Assembly: GCA_045116915.1 (NCBI GenBank)
Contig: JBGUMQ010000008.1
Location: forward strand, 1 to 46,181
Direction: 5' to 3'
Source of the DNA: UBA9732 sp045116915
GTDB taxonomy: Bacteria > Spirochaetota > Spirochaetia > Sphaerochaetales > Sphaerochaetaceae
Length of the DNA stretch: 46,181 nt
Part shown: in pieces, positions 23,739-32,065 of the stretch
Layout of the letters: every line of letters starts with the position of its first letter
How positions within the stretch are numbered: position 1 is the first letter of the stretch
Notes under the pieces: model-generated
Told to the model about the DNA's origin: nothing
Databases searched by the model: none
Seen by the model: the letters and a program-made list of their open reading frames with translations, nothing else
Translations under genes and position numbers: made by a program

Positions 23739-23788
23739 TTGTCCCCCACGCCATGTGCATTTAGAATGGAAAGATCATGACGTGGGGG
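23739..23788 (+). promoter_or_regulatory. Pullulanase promoter embedded in a long inverted repeat
   Basis: TTGTCC (23739-23744), 17 bp, TAGAAT (23762-23767) form a plausible promoter. Arms CCCCCACGCCATG (23743-23755) and CATGACGTGGGGG (23776-23788) are complementary at 12 of 13 positions and flank the -10 box, 33 bp apart (about three turns). The right arm contains the ribosome site of the gene. It is either an operator pair or, if transcription starts upstream, a hairpin that hides the ribosome site. Confidence 0.5.
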
Positions 23789-23793
23789 AAGTT

Positions 23794-26406
23794 ATGAGAA
23801 GGGCATTCAATCTATTTCTTATAGGAGCACTGTGTATGCTTGTCGCAGGATGTGCCACCGGCAACGTGGAGAACAACGATCGGACCGAAACGGTTGAAAG
23901 ACAGGAGGGCTGCAATCTCCTGACATTCTATTGGAAGGGAAACGCGGACCTTGAGACCAGCGACGTCTGGATCTGGTGGGACGGAAAGGACGGAAGCGGC
24001 TATCCGCTGGTTCCGTGCGAGTACGGCGGCAAATGCACCGTAAATGTCCCGGATTACATAAAAGAGGTCGGTTTCATAGTCAGGACCGACTGTTCAGACC
24101 CTTGTCAGAACTTCTGGGGCAATGCCCAGAAGGACTGGGCGGAGGACCGTACCGCCGTCATCACAGGTGAGAACACGGAAATCTACCTCATCACCGGCAA
24201 CGGCGCCCAGTACAGGAGCGACGACGGAGGAACCACCCTGCAGCAGATCAGATTCTTCAACCTGGCCGGGATCATCACGCCCACGAGGATCCGGTATTTC
24301 ATCGCACCCGGAAGCACTCAGACCGTTGGTTCGGTCAGGGTCTTCGACGGTGACAGGGAGATCGCCGTGACCGGCATCTCCGACATGTGGCTCAACGGCA
24401 CCAGCGGGGTGATCGAGCTTGCCGAGGAGCTGGACATCTCCAGGGAGTACAGGGTCTGCATCGACGGATACGGCGAAAGGACCGCCATCCCGACCGAGAT
24501 ATTCGATTCGGAGTCGTTCATAGAGAACTACACGTACGACGGGGACGACCTGGGCGCCACCATCATGACAGAGGACGGCAGGACCGTCACGCAGTTCAAG
24601 GTCTGGGCTCCGACCGCCAGTTCCGTCGTGCTGAACCTCTACCGTGCCGGAGACGGCGGGGAGGCCTTCGAGAGCCTGCCCATGGAGAGGCAGGACAAGG
24701 GCGTCTGGTGCCTGACATATCCCTGCGGCCACGGAACGTACTACACCTACAGCGCCACGACCGCGGCGGGCACACAGGAAGCTGTGGACCCGTACGCCAG
24801 GGCAGCCGGAGTCAACGGGAACCGCGGCATGGTCATAGACCTGGACAGCACCGACCCGCAGGGTTTCGACAGCGACACCTACGTGGAACTCAAGTCCTAT
24901 CAGGATGCTGTGATCTGGGAGATCCACGTCAGGGATTTCTCAAACATGATCGCCGACTCGCAGTACAGGGGAAGGTATCTGGCGTTCACCGAGACAGGCC
25001 TGAAGAACTCCAGCGGGATCCCCGTCGGAACCGACTACCTGAAGGAGCTGGGCATCAGCCATGTCCACCTGCAGCCCGTCTACGATTACGCGACGGTCGA
25101 CGAGTCCAGGCTGGATGAACCGCAGTTCAACTGGGGCTACGATCCCAAGAACTTCAACATCCCCGAGGGAAGCTACAGCACGGACCCCTATCACGGGGAG
25201 GTCAGGGTCAACGAGTTCAAGCAGATGGTCCAGGCGCTCCACGACGCGGGCCTCGGAGTTGTCATGGATGTCGTGTACAACCACACCTACGACATCAACT
25301 CCAACCTGAACAAGATCGTTCCGTATTACTATTACCGCTACACAACATCCGGCACACCTTCCAACGGAAGCGGATGCGGCAACGAGACGGCATCCGAGCG
25401 CATCATGTTCCGCAAGTACATGGTCGACAGCGTCAGGTACTGGATGACCGAGTACCACGTGGACGGATTCAGGTTCGACCTCATGGCCATCCACGACATC
25501 GAGACGATGGCCCAGATCGAAAAGGCCGTGCATGAAATCAACCCCAACGCGATAATCTACGGCGAGGGATGGTCCGGCGGATCGGTCGCGATCCCCTCCT
25601 CCGACCAGGCCACGCAGTCCAACATAAGCAGGATAAGCGCCTCGGAAGGAGCCGCCGGAAGCATAGCCGTGTTCAACGACTCGATCCGCGACGGTCTGAA
25701 GGGAAGCGTGTTCAGCCTCATCACAAGGGGCTACATCAACGGATCGGCTTCCAACGAGACGGCGAACAAGGTCGCCTTCGGCCTCAGGGGCGGAGTGAAG
25801 ACCAACGGCACATCGTGGAGCGTGAAGAACGGCATGGTGGTCAACTACATGTCGGCCCACGACAACTACACGCTGTGGGACAAGCTGGAGGCTTCGAACG
25901 CCGGCGCAAGCCGCGACGAGCTCCTGGCCATGCAGCGCCTGGGAGCCGCAATCATGATGGTCTCCCGCGGCACCCCGTTCATGCTCGCCGGAGAGGAGAT
26001 GCTCAGGACCAAGCACGGCGACGGCAACAGCTACATGTCGTCCGACGCCATCAACAACATCGACTGGGAGGCTCTGACACCGGAAAGCGACGAGTGGGCC
26101 ATGGTCGGGTACTACCGCGACCTGATCGCCGTGAGGAAGACGCTGGGATTCCTGGACGACTGCGACGTGTCGTGCAGGATCATGGACGGCTATGCCCTCG
26201 AGGTGACATACAGAGTCCACGGGAACGTCAAGGCCATCTCGATCGTCAATCCGCAGGACACCCCTGTCGGCTACGGACTCCCCTCCGGAGAATGGATCGT
26301 GGCGATCGGAACCGACGGAATCCCTGTCGCGGAACCGGATGCGCGACAGACGGTCTCCGGGAGCATCCAGGTATCGGGTAAATCGGTTTACACTGTTTAC
26401 AGATGA
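23794..26406 (+). CDS. Type I pullulanase, secreted lipoprotein
   Basis: 870 aa. A signal peptide ends in the lipobox LVAGC (Cys20). Residues ~40-135 resemble a CBM41 starch-binding module. An Ig-like N2 segment follows, then a CBM48-type module ('TQFKVWAPTASSVVLNLY', ~260-350), then the GH13 barrel. Type I pullulanase signatures are 'NWGYDPKNFNIPEGSYSTDPY', the nucleophile in 'GFRFDLMA' (Asp562), the acid/base in 'GEGW' (Glu591), and 'SAHDNYTLWD' (Asp690). It cleaves alpha-1,6 branches of pullulan, starch or glycogen at the cell surface, releasing maltodextrins for the transporter downstream. ATG 23794 follows GGGGGAAG. Confidence 0.92.
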   Translation: MRRAFNLFLIGALCMLVAGCATGNVENNDRTETVERQEGCNLLTFYWKGNADLETSDVWIWWDGKDGSGYPLVPCEYGGKCTVNVPDYIKEVGFIVRTDCSDPCQNFWGNAQKDWAEDRTAVITGENTEIYLITGNGAQYRSDDGGTTLQQIRFFNLAGIITPTRIRYFIAPGSTQTVGSVRVFDGDREIAVTGISDMWLNGTSGVIELAEELDISREYRVCIDGYGERTAIPTEIFDSESFIENYTYDGDDLGATIMTEDGRTVTQFKVWAPTASSVVLNLYRAGDGGEAFESLPMERQDKGVWCLTYPCGHGTYYTYSATTAAGTQEAVDPYARAAGVNGNRGMVIDLDSTDPQGFDSDTYVELKSYQDAVIWEIHVRDFSNMIADSQYRGRYLAFTETGLKNSSGIPVGTDYLKELGISHVHLQPVYDYATVDESRLDEPQFNWGYDPKNFNIPEGSYSTDPYHGEVRVNEFKQMVQALHDAGLGVVMDVVYNHTYDINSNLNKIVPYYYYRYTTSGTPSNGSGCGNETASERIMFRKYMVDSVRYWMTEYHVDGFRFDLMAIHDIETMAQIEKAVHEINPNAIIYGEGWSGGSVAIPSSDQATQSNISRISASEGAAGSIAVFNDSIRDGLKGSVFSLITRGYINGSASNETANKVAFGLRGGVKTNGTSWSVKNGMVVNYMSAHDNYTLWDKLEASNAGASRDELLAMQRLGAAIMMVSRGTPFMLAGEEMLRTKHGDGNSYMSSDAINNIDWEALTPESDEWAMVGYYRDLIAVRKTLGFLDDCDVSCRIMDGYALEVTYRVHGNVKAISIVNPQDTPVGYGLPSGEWIVAIGTDGIPVAEPDARQTVSGSIQVSGKSVYTVYR

Positions 26407-26434
26407 CCATTCGGGGGTTACTATATCATATACG

Positions 26435-26470
26435 GATGACGGATCCGCCTGAAAGGGCGGATCCGTCATC
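26435..26470 (+). other. Perfect 15-bp hairpin between pullulanase and next gene
   Basis: GATGACGGATCCGCC pairs perfectly with GGCGGATCCGTCATC around the loop TGAAAG. There is no T run directly after it, so it is more likely an RNA-stability or processing structure than a terminator. It lies in a 94-nt gap. Confidence 0.7.
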
Positions 26471-26500
26471 ACCGATAGAGAAGCGTTTTTTGGAGGTATC

Positions 26501-28204
26501 ATGAAAAAACTCAGCATCATCGCAATGGCGGTCCTGCTTGTCGCGGCTCTTCTGGTGAGCTGCGCAACCGGTTCCGCATCAAAGGCAGGGGGCGTCACGG
26601 TCTCCTGGTATGACGGAACGAAGCTCCTGAGGGAAGAGACGGTTCCCGCAGGTTCGAAGCTCCAGTCCTGGGCACCCGAGAAGGCGGATGCCACATTCAT
26701 GGCATGGTATGCGGAAGCATCCAAGACCATCCTGTTCGATTTCGACACACCCGTCACCGAGGACACGGACCTGTTCGCAGGCTTCAAGGGTGCATTCGTC
26801 GAGGATACCACGACATGGTGTCTGATCGGATCCGGTGCCGGAACCCTCAAGGGAAGCAACTGGAACGAAAGCCCCGAGGTCGAGGAGAACTTCAAGCTCA
26901 AGAGAACAGCCGACGCCAACGCCAACATCTTCTGCATCGAGGATGTGGTCCTTTATGAAGGCGACCAGTTCCAGGTCCGCGTCATGGGCACATGGACAGG
27001 CCAGCACGGCGTAGGTTACCTCGGCGGCTACACGGAACTCGAGCAGGCAGACGGAGACATCGTCGGTGAGGTCCTCGTCGATGGAGAGCGCTGGTTCTTC
27101 GCAAACGGCGGATTCGGCGAGTCACCCAAGGGATGGAACGTCAACGTCGCAAAGAGCGGTGTCTACGACATCTTCCTCGAGACAAACCCCGGTTCGAACG
27201 ACTACGACCTGATGTGGCTCGTCAGGAAGGACGATGCCGTCGAGATCGAGATCACCAACGACATGTATGTCGTCGGAACGGTCTTCGACTGGGCCGCCAC
27301 CGAAGAGGGACAGATGCAGACCGATGCCATCCGCGAGGACTTCGCCCTCACGATCAACGTGACAGAGGACGACTACGCCGACTGGACCGAGGGAAATGCA
27401 ATCTACGGAACCAAGTGCGCTGCGGTCAAGGTCCTGAACGATGTCAACGGCGCATGGTACGGCGTCTCCGAGCAGGATCCGAACGCAACAAGCTGGACCC
27501 TCACGCAGGCAGGACAGGACAACCTCCTGCTCACAGCCGGCCAGTACAACGTCACATACAACGCGGTCAAGGACGAGGCTGTCGTATCGCTCTCCGAGAG
27601 GGGTATCTTCCTTGCCGGAGTCATCGACGGCGCCGACCACTGGGACTGCACCGCCATCGAGCATCAGTTCGAGCATGTCGCTCCCAACACATACGTCGTA
27701 TACTACACGTTCACACCCGCCGATACGGCAACCTGGATCGAGGATTCCGGCCACAAGGGCGCCATCAAGGCCACATTCGGCTACAGCGGTTGCGGCGCGG
27801 ACCTCTGGTTCGGACGCGAGGGCGACGGTGAGAACCTCATGATCGACGAGTACGGACTCTACGAGATCACGCTTCACATCACGGCGGACAACGAGGGCTA
27901 CATCACTGCCGAGAAGCTCGAGGGCTACTTCCTTGTCGGAACACTCGGAGACGGAGACACCTGGAGGGCCGAGAGCAAGTACAGGTTCCCCAATCCCGAC
28001 GATATCGTCGTGACGGTCACATGGCACGCTCCGGATCCGGCATCATGGCTCGGAAGCGACGTTGCGGCCATCAAGATCATCTATGTCGATGCCGACGGAA
28101 ATGTCACATGGTACGGAGACAAGGACGGAAACAACGTCATGATCCACAAGCTCGGAACATACGAGATCAGGCTCACCGACGGCGTGGTCACGGCCACTCT
28201 GTAA
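26501..28204 (+). CDS. Multi-module surface lipoprotein, putative glycan-binding
   Basis: 567 aa. The lipobox is LLVSC (Cys21). Residues ~30-90 ('GVTVSWYDGTKLLREETVPAGSKL...DTDLFAGF') resemble an InlB B-repeat/Flg_new module. About four beta-rich modules of roughly 100-120 residues follow. The last three start 'MYVVGTVFDWA', 'IFLAGVIDGADHW' and 'YFLVGTLGDGDTW', and they share a W-x-G...NLMI/NVMI...GTYEI(R/T)L pattern. Aromatic residues recur at equivalent places. This architecture recalls SusE/SusF-type starch-binding proteins, but I see no certain family match. Its place between pullulanase and a maltodextrin-type binding protein supports capture of starch at the surface. GGAGG lies 7 nt before the ATG. 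Confidence 0.72.
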   Translation: MKKLSIIAMAVLLVAALLVSCATGSASKAGGVTVSWYDGTKLLREETVPAGSKLQSWAPEKADATFMAWYAEASKTILFDFDTPVTEDTDLFAGFKGAFVEDTTTWCLIGSGAGTLKGSNWNESPEVEENFKLKRTADANANIFCIEDVVLYEGDQFQVRVMGTWTGQHGVGYLGGYTELEQADGDIVGEVLVDGERWFFANGGFGESPKGWNVNVAKSGVYDIFLETNPGSNDYDLMWLVRKDDAVEIEITNDMYVVGTVFDWAATEEGQMQTDAIREDFALTINVTEDDYADWTEGNAIYGTKCAAVKVLNDVNGAWYGVSEQDPNATSWTLTQAGQDNLLLTAGQYNVTYNAVKDEAVVSLSERGIFLAGVIDGADHWDCTAIEHQFEHVAPNTYVVYYTFTPADTATWIEDSGHKGAIKATFGYSGCGADLWFGREGDGENLMIDEYGLYEITLHITADNEGYITAEKLEGYFLVGTLGDGDTWRAESKYRFPNPDDIVVTVTWHAPDPASWLGSDVAAIKIIYVDADGNVTWYGDKDGNNVMIHKLGTYEIRLTDGVVTATL

Positions 28205-28215
28205 TCACCGAACGC

Positions 28216-28251
28216 AAAGGGGAATGCCGCACTGTCGGCACTCCCCTTTTC
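28216..28251 (+). terminator. Terminator/attenuator between the lipoprotein and the binding-protein gene
   Basis: AAAGGGGAATGCCG pairs with CGGCACTCCCCTTTT (one mismatch) around a 6-nt loop and runs into T residues. Read-through would link the genes; partial termination would set expression ratios. Confidence 0.8.
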
Positions 28252-28276
28252 CGATTCACACGAAAGGAAGTTCGAA

Positions 28277-29542
28277 ATGAAGAAAACAATCGCCATATTG
28301 GCCCTTCTGGCTCTTGCCTGCTGCTTTGTCTTCGCAGGCGGAGATGAAGAGAAGTCCTCCGCTCCGGCGGCATCCGGAGAGAGGATCACGCTCACGGTCT
28401 GGGCATCCCAGGAAGACCAGGCCATGATCAAGGAGATGTGCGCGGCATATGCTGCGGCGAACCCCGACAAGAACTACAAGTTCCTCTACGGAGTCCAGTC
28501 CGAGTCCGATGCGGCCGACAAGGTCCTGAACGACCCGGAGTCCGGTCCGGATGTATTCGCTTTCGCAAGCGACCAGATCAACAAGCTCATCCAGGCCGGT
28601 GCCCTGGCCAGGATCGGAGGAGCCATCCTGGAGGACATCAAGGCAACCAACAGCGCCGAGAGCATCGACGCGGCCACGGTCACGATCGGCGGCGAGGAAA
28701 GGACATATGCCTTCCCGATGACCGGCGACAACACCTACTTCCTGTACTACGACAGCTCCAAGCTCTCGGCAGACGACGTCAAGAGCCTTGACAGGATGCT
28801 CGAGGTCGCGGCGGCAAGCGGCAAGCAGATCGCTTTCAAGCTCTACGACGACGGATGGTACCTTTCGTCCTTCTTCTTCGCGGATCCCGACCTCTACTAC
28901 AAGGTCACCTATTCCGATGACCTCACCGAGTCCGCGGTGTCCATCAACTACGACAGCGCCAAGGGTCTGGATGTCATGAAGGCTCTCCGGAGCTACTTCG
29001 CCAACCCCGCCCTCTCGGCCAACGTCGACGACTCCAAGATCATCGCCGGAATCCAGAGCGGAACGATCATCGCCGCCGTTTCCGGAACATGGAACAAGAC
29101 CGCCATCCGGGACGTCTGGGGCGACAACATGGCCGTAGCGGTCATGCCCACGGCCACCATCGGCGGAAAGCAGGTCCAGCTGAACGGATTCTTCGGCTAC
29201 AAGCTCATCGGCGTCAACGGATACTCGCAGAACAAGAGCGAGGCCCTGAAGCTGGCCCAGTGGCTCACGAACGAGCAGAACCAGCTGAAGCGTTTCCAGG
29301 TCAGGGGTTTCGGTCCCACCAACAACGTCGTGAAGGAAAGCAAGGAAGTGAAGAACGACAGCGTCATCAGCGTCGTCCTGAAGCAGTCCGGATACTTCCG
29401 CACACAGAAGGGAGTCCCCGGAGCATACTGGACACCGATGGCCAGCCTTACGAAGCAGTTCGTCGATGTCGATCCCATGTCCCTCACGGATGCGGATCTC
29501 CAGGCACTGCTCGATTCACTGTGCTCACAGGTCAGGAAATGA
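28277..29542 (+). CDS. Maltodextrin ABC transporter substrate-binding protein (MalE-like)
   Basis: 421 aa. The signal peptide is 'MKKTIAILALLALACCFVFAGG'. Cleavage could be at Cys (lipoprotein) or after the FAG; neither lipobox is canonical. The mature part begins 'ITLTVWASQEDQAMIKEMCAAYAAANP', typical of family 1 solute-binding proteins, with 'GPDVFAFASDQINKLIQAGAL' and 'GKQVQLNGFFGYKLIGVNGYSQNKSEALKLAQWLTNEQNQ' as in MalE. It binds maltose or maltodextrins and hands them to the MalFG-type permease encoded just downstream. The gene is bounded by terminator-like hairpins on both sides, consistent with the high level usual for binding proteins. The exact sugar is inferred from its neighbours. 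Confidence 0.87.
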   Translation: MKKTIAILALLALACCFVFAGGDEEKSSAPAASGERITLTVWASQEDQAMIKEMCAAYAAANPDKNYKFLYGVQSESDAADKVLNDPESGPDVFAFASDQINKLIQAGALARIGGAILEDIKATNSAESIDAATVTIGGEERTYAFPMTGDNTYFLYYDSSKLSADDVKSLDRMLEVAAASGKQIAFKLYDDGWYLSSFFFADPDLYYKVTYSDDLTESAVSINYDSAKGLDVMKALRSYFANPALSANVDDSKIIAGIQSGTIIAAVSGTWNKTAIRDVWGDNMAVAVMPTATIGGKQVQLNGFFGYKLIGVNGYSQNKSEALKLAQWLTNEQNQLKRFQVRGFGPTNNVVKESKEVKNDSVISVVLKQSGYFRTQKGVPGAYWTPMASLTKQFVDVDPMSLTDADLQALLDSLCSQVRK

Positions 29543-29551
29543 CAATCTGAC

Positions 29552-29586
29552 AACCGGCAGGTCCAAAGCCTGCCGGTTTGTTTTAT
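29552..29586 (+). terminator. Terminator/attenuator between malE-like and malF-like genes
   Basis: AACCGGCAGG and CCTGCCGGTT pair perfectly around TCCAAAG, followed by TTTGTTTT. It probably lets binding-protein mRNA exceed permease mRNA. Confidence 0.88.
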
Positions 29587-29604
29587 CTGTCCACGGATAA
29601 GCTT

Positions 29605-31140
29605 ATGGAAAAGAACAACTACTTTCTGATGAACCCCTTCCAGAAGTTCTTCCACAAGGCACGGCTGGCCATATGCGGTTTCCCGTCGGCCCTCGTGAGG
29701 TTCTTCGTGATGGTCTTCAGGGGAATCGGACGATTCTTCAAGGGCATCTTCAATGGAACAAGGGACTATTTCAAGGGTTTCGTAAAAGGAAATGCATTGA
29801 CCAAGGGCTCCTACGCCATCATGGGTCTGGGGCACATGGGGCGCGGGCAGGCGGCCAAGGGCTTCATATACCTGGCGATAGAGATCATGTTCGTACTCTA
29901 CATGGTCTTCTTCGGAGCCCCGTACCTGGGCAAGTTCTTCTACGGATTCTTCAACGGAGGAACGGTCGGAATCACCGAGACGGCCGACTTCTGGAACGAT
30001 GACCTGGGGATCTACGAGAAGGTCGTCGGAGACAACAGCTTCAAGATCATATTGTACGGGATCCTGACAATCTTCATGATCTTCTTCTTCCTCGCGATCT
30101 ACCTCAGGAGCCTGAAGGAAAGCAGGGAACTCGAGGTCCTGATCAAGGACGGCAGGAAAGCCGTCGCATTCCGCAAGGAAGCCGAGGCCCTCCTCAACGA
30201 GAAGTTCCACATCCCCCTCCTGTCGCTTCCCATGCTCGGACTGTTCGTATTCACCGTCGTGCCGCTGGTGACGATGATCATCATCGCCTTCACCAACTAC
30301 GACGCGTCCAAGGAAGTCCCGCAGCATCTGTTCAGCTGGGTCGGACTGGAGAACTTCCGCGAGATTTTCGGTGGCAACGGAGCCCTCAACGGAACGTTCC
30401 TCCGCGTACTGGGATGGACGCTGATCTGGGCGTTCTTCGCGACGTTCACCAACTACTTCGGCGGCATGGTCGTGGCCCTTCTGATCAACAAGAAGGGAAT
30501 CAGGTTCAAGAAGCTCTTCAGGACCATCTTCGTCATGACGATCGCGGTCCCGCAGTTCGTCTCGCTGATGATCGTCTCCAAGATGCTCACCGCAGGCGAC
30601 AGCATGGAGATGAGCGGCATCCTGACACAGCTGCTGTACAAGATCTTCGGTTTCCAGCTCAAGTTCGGCATCAACATCACGCATACAAGGATCGCCATCA
30701 TCCTCGTGAACATGTGGATAGGAATCCCCTATTCCATGCTGATCTGCTCGGGAATCCTGATGAACATCCCGGCGGACCTCTACGAAAGCGCCAGGATCGA
30801 CGGTGCAGGTCCCGTGAAGACGTTCATGAAGATCACACTGCCCTACATGCTGTTCGTGACCGGACCCTACCTGATCACGACGTTCATAGGGAACATCAAC
30901 AACTTCAACGTCATATTCCTCCTTTCCGGAGGCGGACCGGGTGACCTGCTCAAGTACTCCGACGGAGCCAAGGGTACGGACCTGCTCATCACATGGCTGT
31001 ACAAACTGTCGCTGGGCATCGACCGCAACTACAAGCTGGCGTCCGTCATCGGCATCCTGGTGTTCATCATCTCCGCGACGTTCTCGCTTCTGGTGTACAA
31101 CAAATCCTCTGCAGTCAAGAAGGAGGACCAGTTCCAGTGA
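29605..31140 (+). CDS. Maltodextrin ABC transporter permease (MalF-like)
   Basis: 511 aa. The C-terminal ~290 residues are a binding-protein-dependent permease domain with the EAA loop 'ESARIDGAGPVKTFMKITLPYM'. The N-terminal ~215 residues add a basic amphipathic stretch (about 1-65, Phe/Lys/Arg-rich), two or more membrane helices and a cytosolic charged region ('SLKESRELEVLIKDGRKAVAFRKEAEALL'). This gives a size like E. coli MalF (514 aa) but without an obvious periplasmic P2 loop. It forms the membrane channel with the next gene. ATG 29605 has only a weak ribosome site. TTG 29578 and ATG 29629 are alternatives. Confidence 0.87.
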   Translation: MEKNNYFLMNPFQKFFHKARLAICGFPSALVRFFVMVFRGIGRFFKGIFNGTRDYFKGFVKGNALTKGSYAIMGLGHMGRGQAAKGFIYLAIEIMFVLYMVFFGAPYLGKFFYGFFNGGTVGITETADFWNDDLGIYEKVVGDNSFKIILYGILTIFMIFFFLAIYLRSLKESRELEVLIKDGRKAVAFRKEAEALLNEKFHIPLLSLPMLGLFVFTVVPLVTMIIIAFTNYDASKEVPQHLFSWVGLENFREIFGGNGALNGTFLRVLGWTLIWAFFATFTNYFGGMVVALLINKKGIRFKKLFRTIFVMTIAVPQFVSLMIVSKMLTAGDSMEMSGILTQLLYKIFGFQLKFGINITHTRIAIILVNMWIGIPYSMLICSGILMNIPADLYESARIDGAGPVKTFMKITLPYMLFVTGPYLITTFIGNINNFNVIFLLSGGGPGDLLKYSDGAKGTDLLITWLYKLSLGIDRNYKLASVIGILVFIISATFSLLVYNKSSAVKKEDQFQ

Positions 31141-32063
31141 ATTACAACGACGAATACAAACCCAAAAGAAGAAGGGACCAGTTCAGGAACTACCAGACCG
31201 GCGTCATCACCGGCAGCATGAAGGTCCGCAACCGGATATCCAACGGTGTCACGTACATCGTCCTGATCGTCCTGAACATAATCGCCCTCACCCCGCTCGT
31301 GTACCTCGTGGGACAGTCGTTCCGCGCCGAGGCCGGAGCCTGGAGCAGCACGTTCTTCCCCAAGACATGGACGCTGGCCAACTACAAGAGGCTCTTCACG
31401 CAGACACCGTTCCTCCGCTGGTACGGCAACACGTTCCTGGTGGCAGTCATATCGTGCGCCATCACCACCGCGTTCGTGCTTGCGGTGAGCTATGCGTTCA
31501 GCAGGATCCGCTTCAAGATGAGAAGGCCCATGATGAACGTCATGCTGGTGCTGGGGATGTTCCCGGGCTTCATGTCCATGACGGCAGTGTACTTCCTGCT
31601 GAAGATACTGCTTCCGAACAACTTCCAGTCGCTTGCCAGCCTGATAATCGTCTACAGCTCGGGAGCCGCCCTGTCATACTACGTGGCCAAGGGCTTCTTC
31701 GACACCGTTCCCAGATCGCTTGACGAGGCCGCCTTCATAGACGGAGCCACAAGGGCGCAGATCTTCTGGAAGATCACCATCCCGCTCAGCAAGCCCATCG
31801 TCATCTACACAATCCTGATATCGTTCATAGCCCCGTGGTGCGACTTCATCTTCGTGTCGTTCATCATGTCCGGCGTACCCGATGTGAGGATGTACACGGT
31901 GTCCCTGGGAATGTACAAGTGGCTTGAGCGCGAGCAGATCCAGCAGTACTTCACGACCTTCTGCGCGGCGGCGACACTGGTGGCCATACCCATCACGATC
32001 CTGTTCATCTGGCTGCAGAAGTACTATGTGGAAGGCATCACAGGCGGAGCTGTGAAAGGATGA
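31137..32063 (+). CDS. Maltodextrin ABC transporter permease (MalG-like)
   Basis: 308 aa with six predicted membrane helices. The EAA loop 'SLDEAAFIDGATRAQIFWKITIPLSKPIVIY' is the contact for the ATPase, and the C-terminus 'LQKYYVEGITGGAVKG' is the hallmark of MalG-type permeases. It starts at GTG 31137-31139, overlapping the malF-like TGA as GTGA, with AGGAGG upstream. It pairs with the preceding permease. The ATP-binding subunit is not in this cluster and must come from elsewhere, such as a shared MsmX/MalK-type protein. Confidence 0.9.
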   Translation: MNYNDEYKPKRRRDQFRNYQTGVITGSMKVRNRISNGVTYIVLIVLNIIALTPLVYLVGQSFRAEAGAWSSTFFPKTWTLANYKRLFTQTPFLRWYGNTFLVAVISCAITTAFVLAVSYAFSRIRFKMRRPMMNVMLVLGMFPGFMSMTAVYFLLKILLPNNFQSLASLIIVYSSGAALSYYVAKGFFDTVPRSLDEAAFIDGATRAQIFWKITIPLSKPIVIYTILISFIAPWCDFIFVSFIMSGVPDVRMYTVSLGMYKWLEREQIQQYFTTFCAAATLVAIPITILFIWLQKYYVEGITGGAVKG

Positions 32064-32065
32064 TT

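Noticed and set aside
24940..26937. A 665-codon frame antisense to pullulanase and the lipoprotein gene
   Set aside because: It crosses two confident genes and the hairpin between them, and shows no protein motifs.
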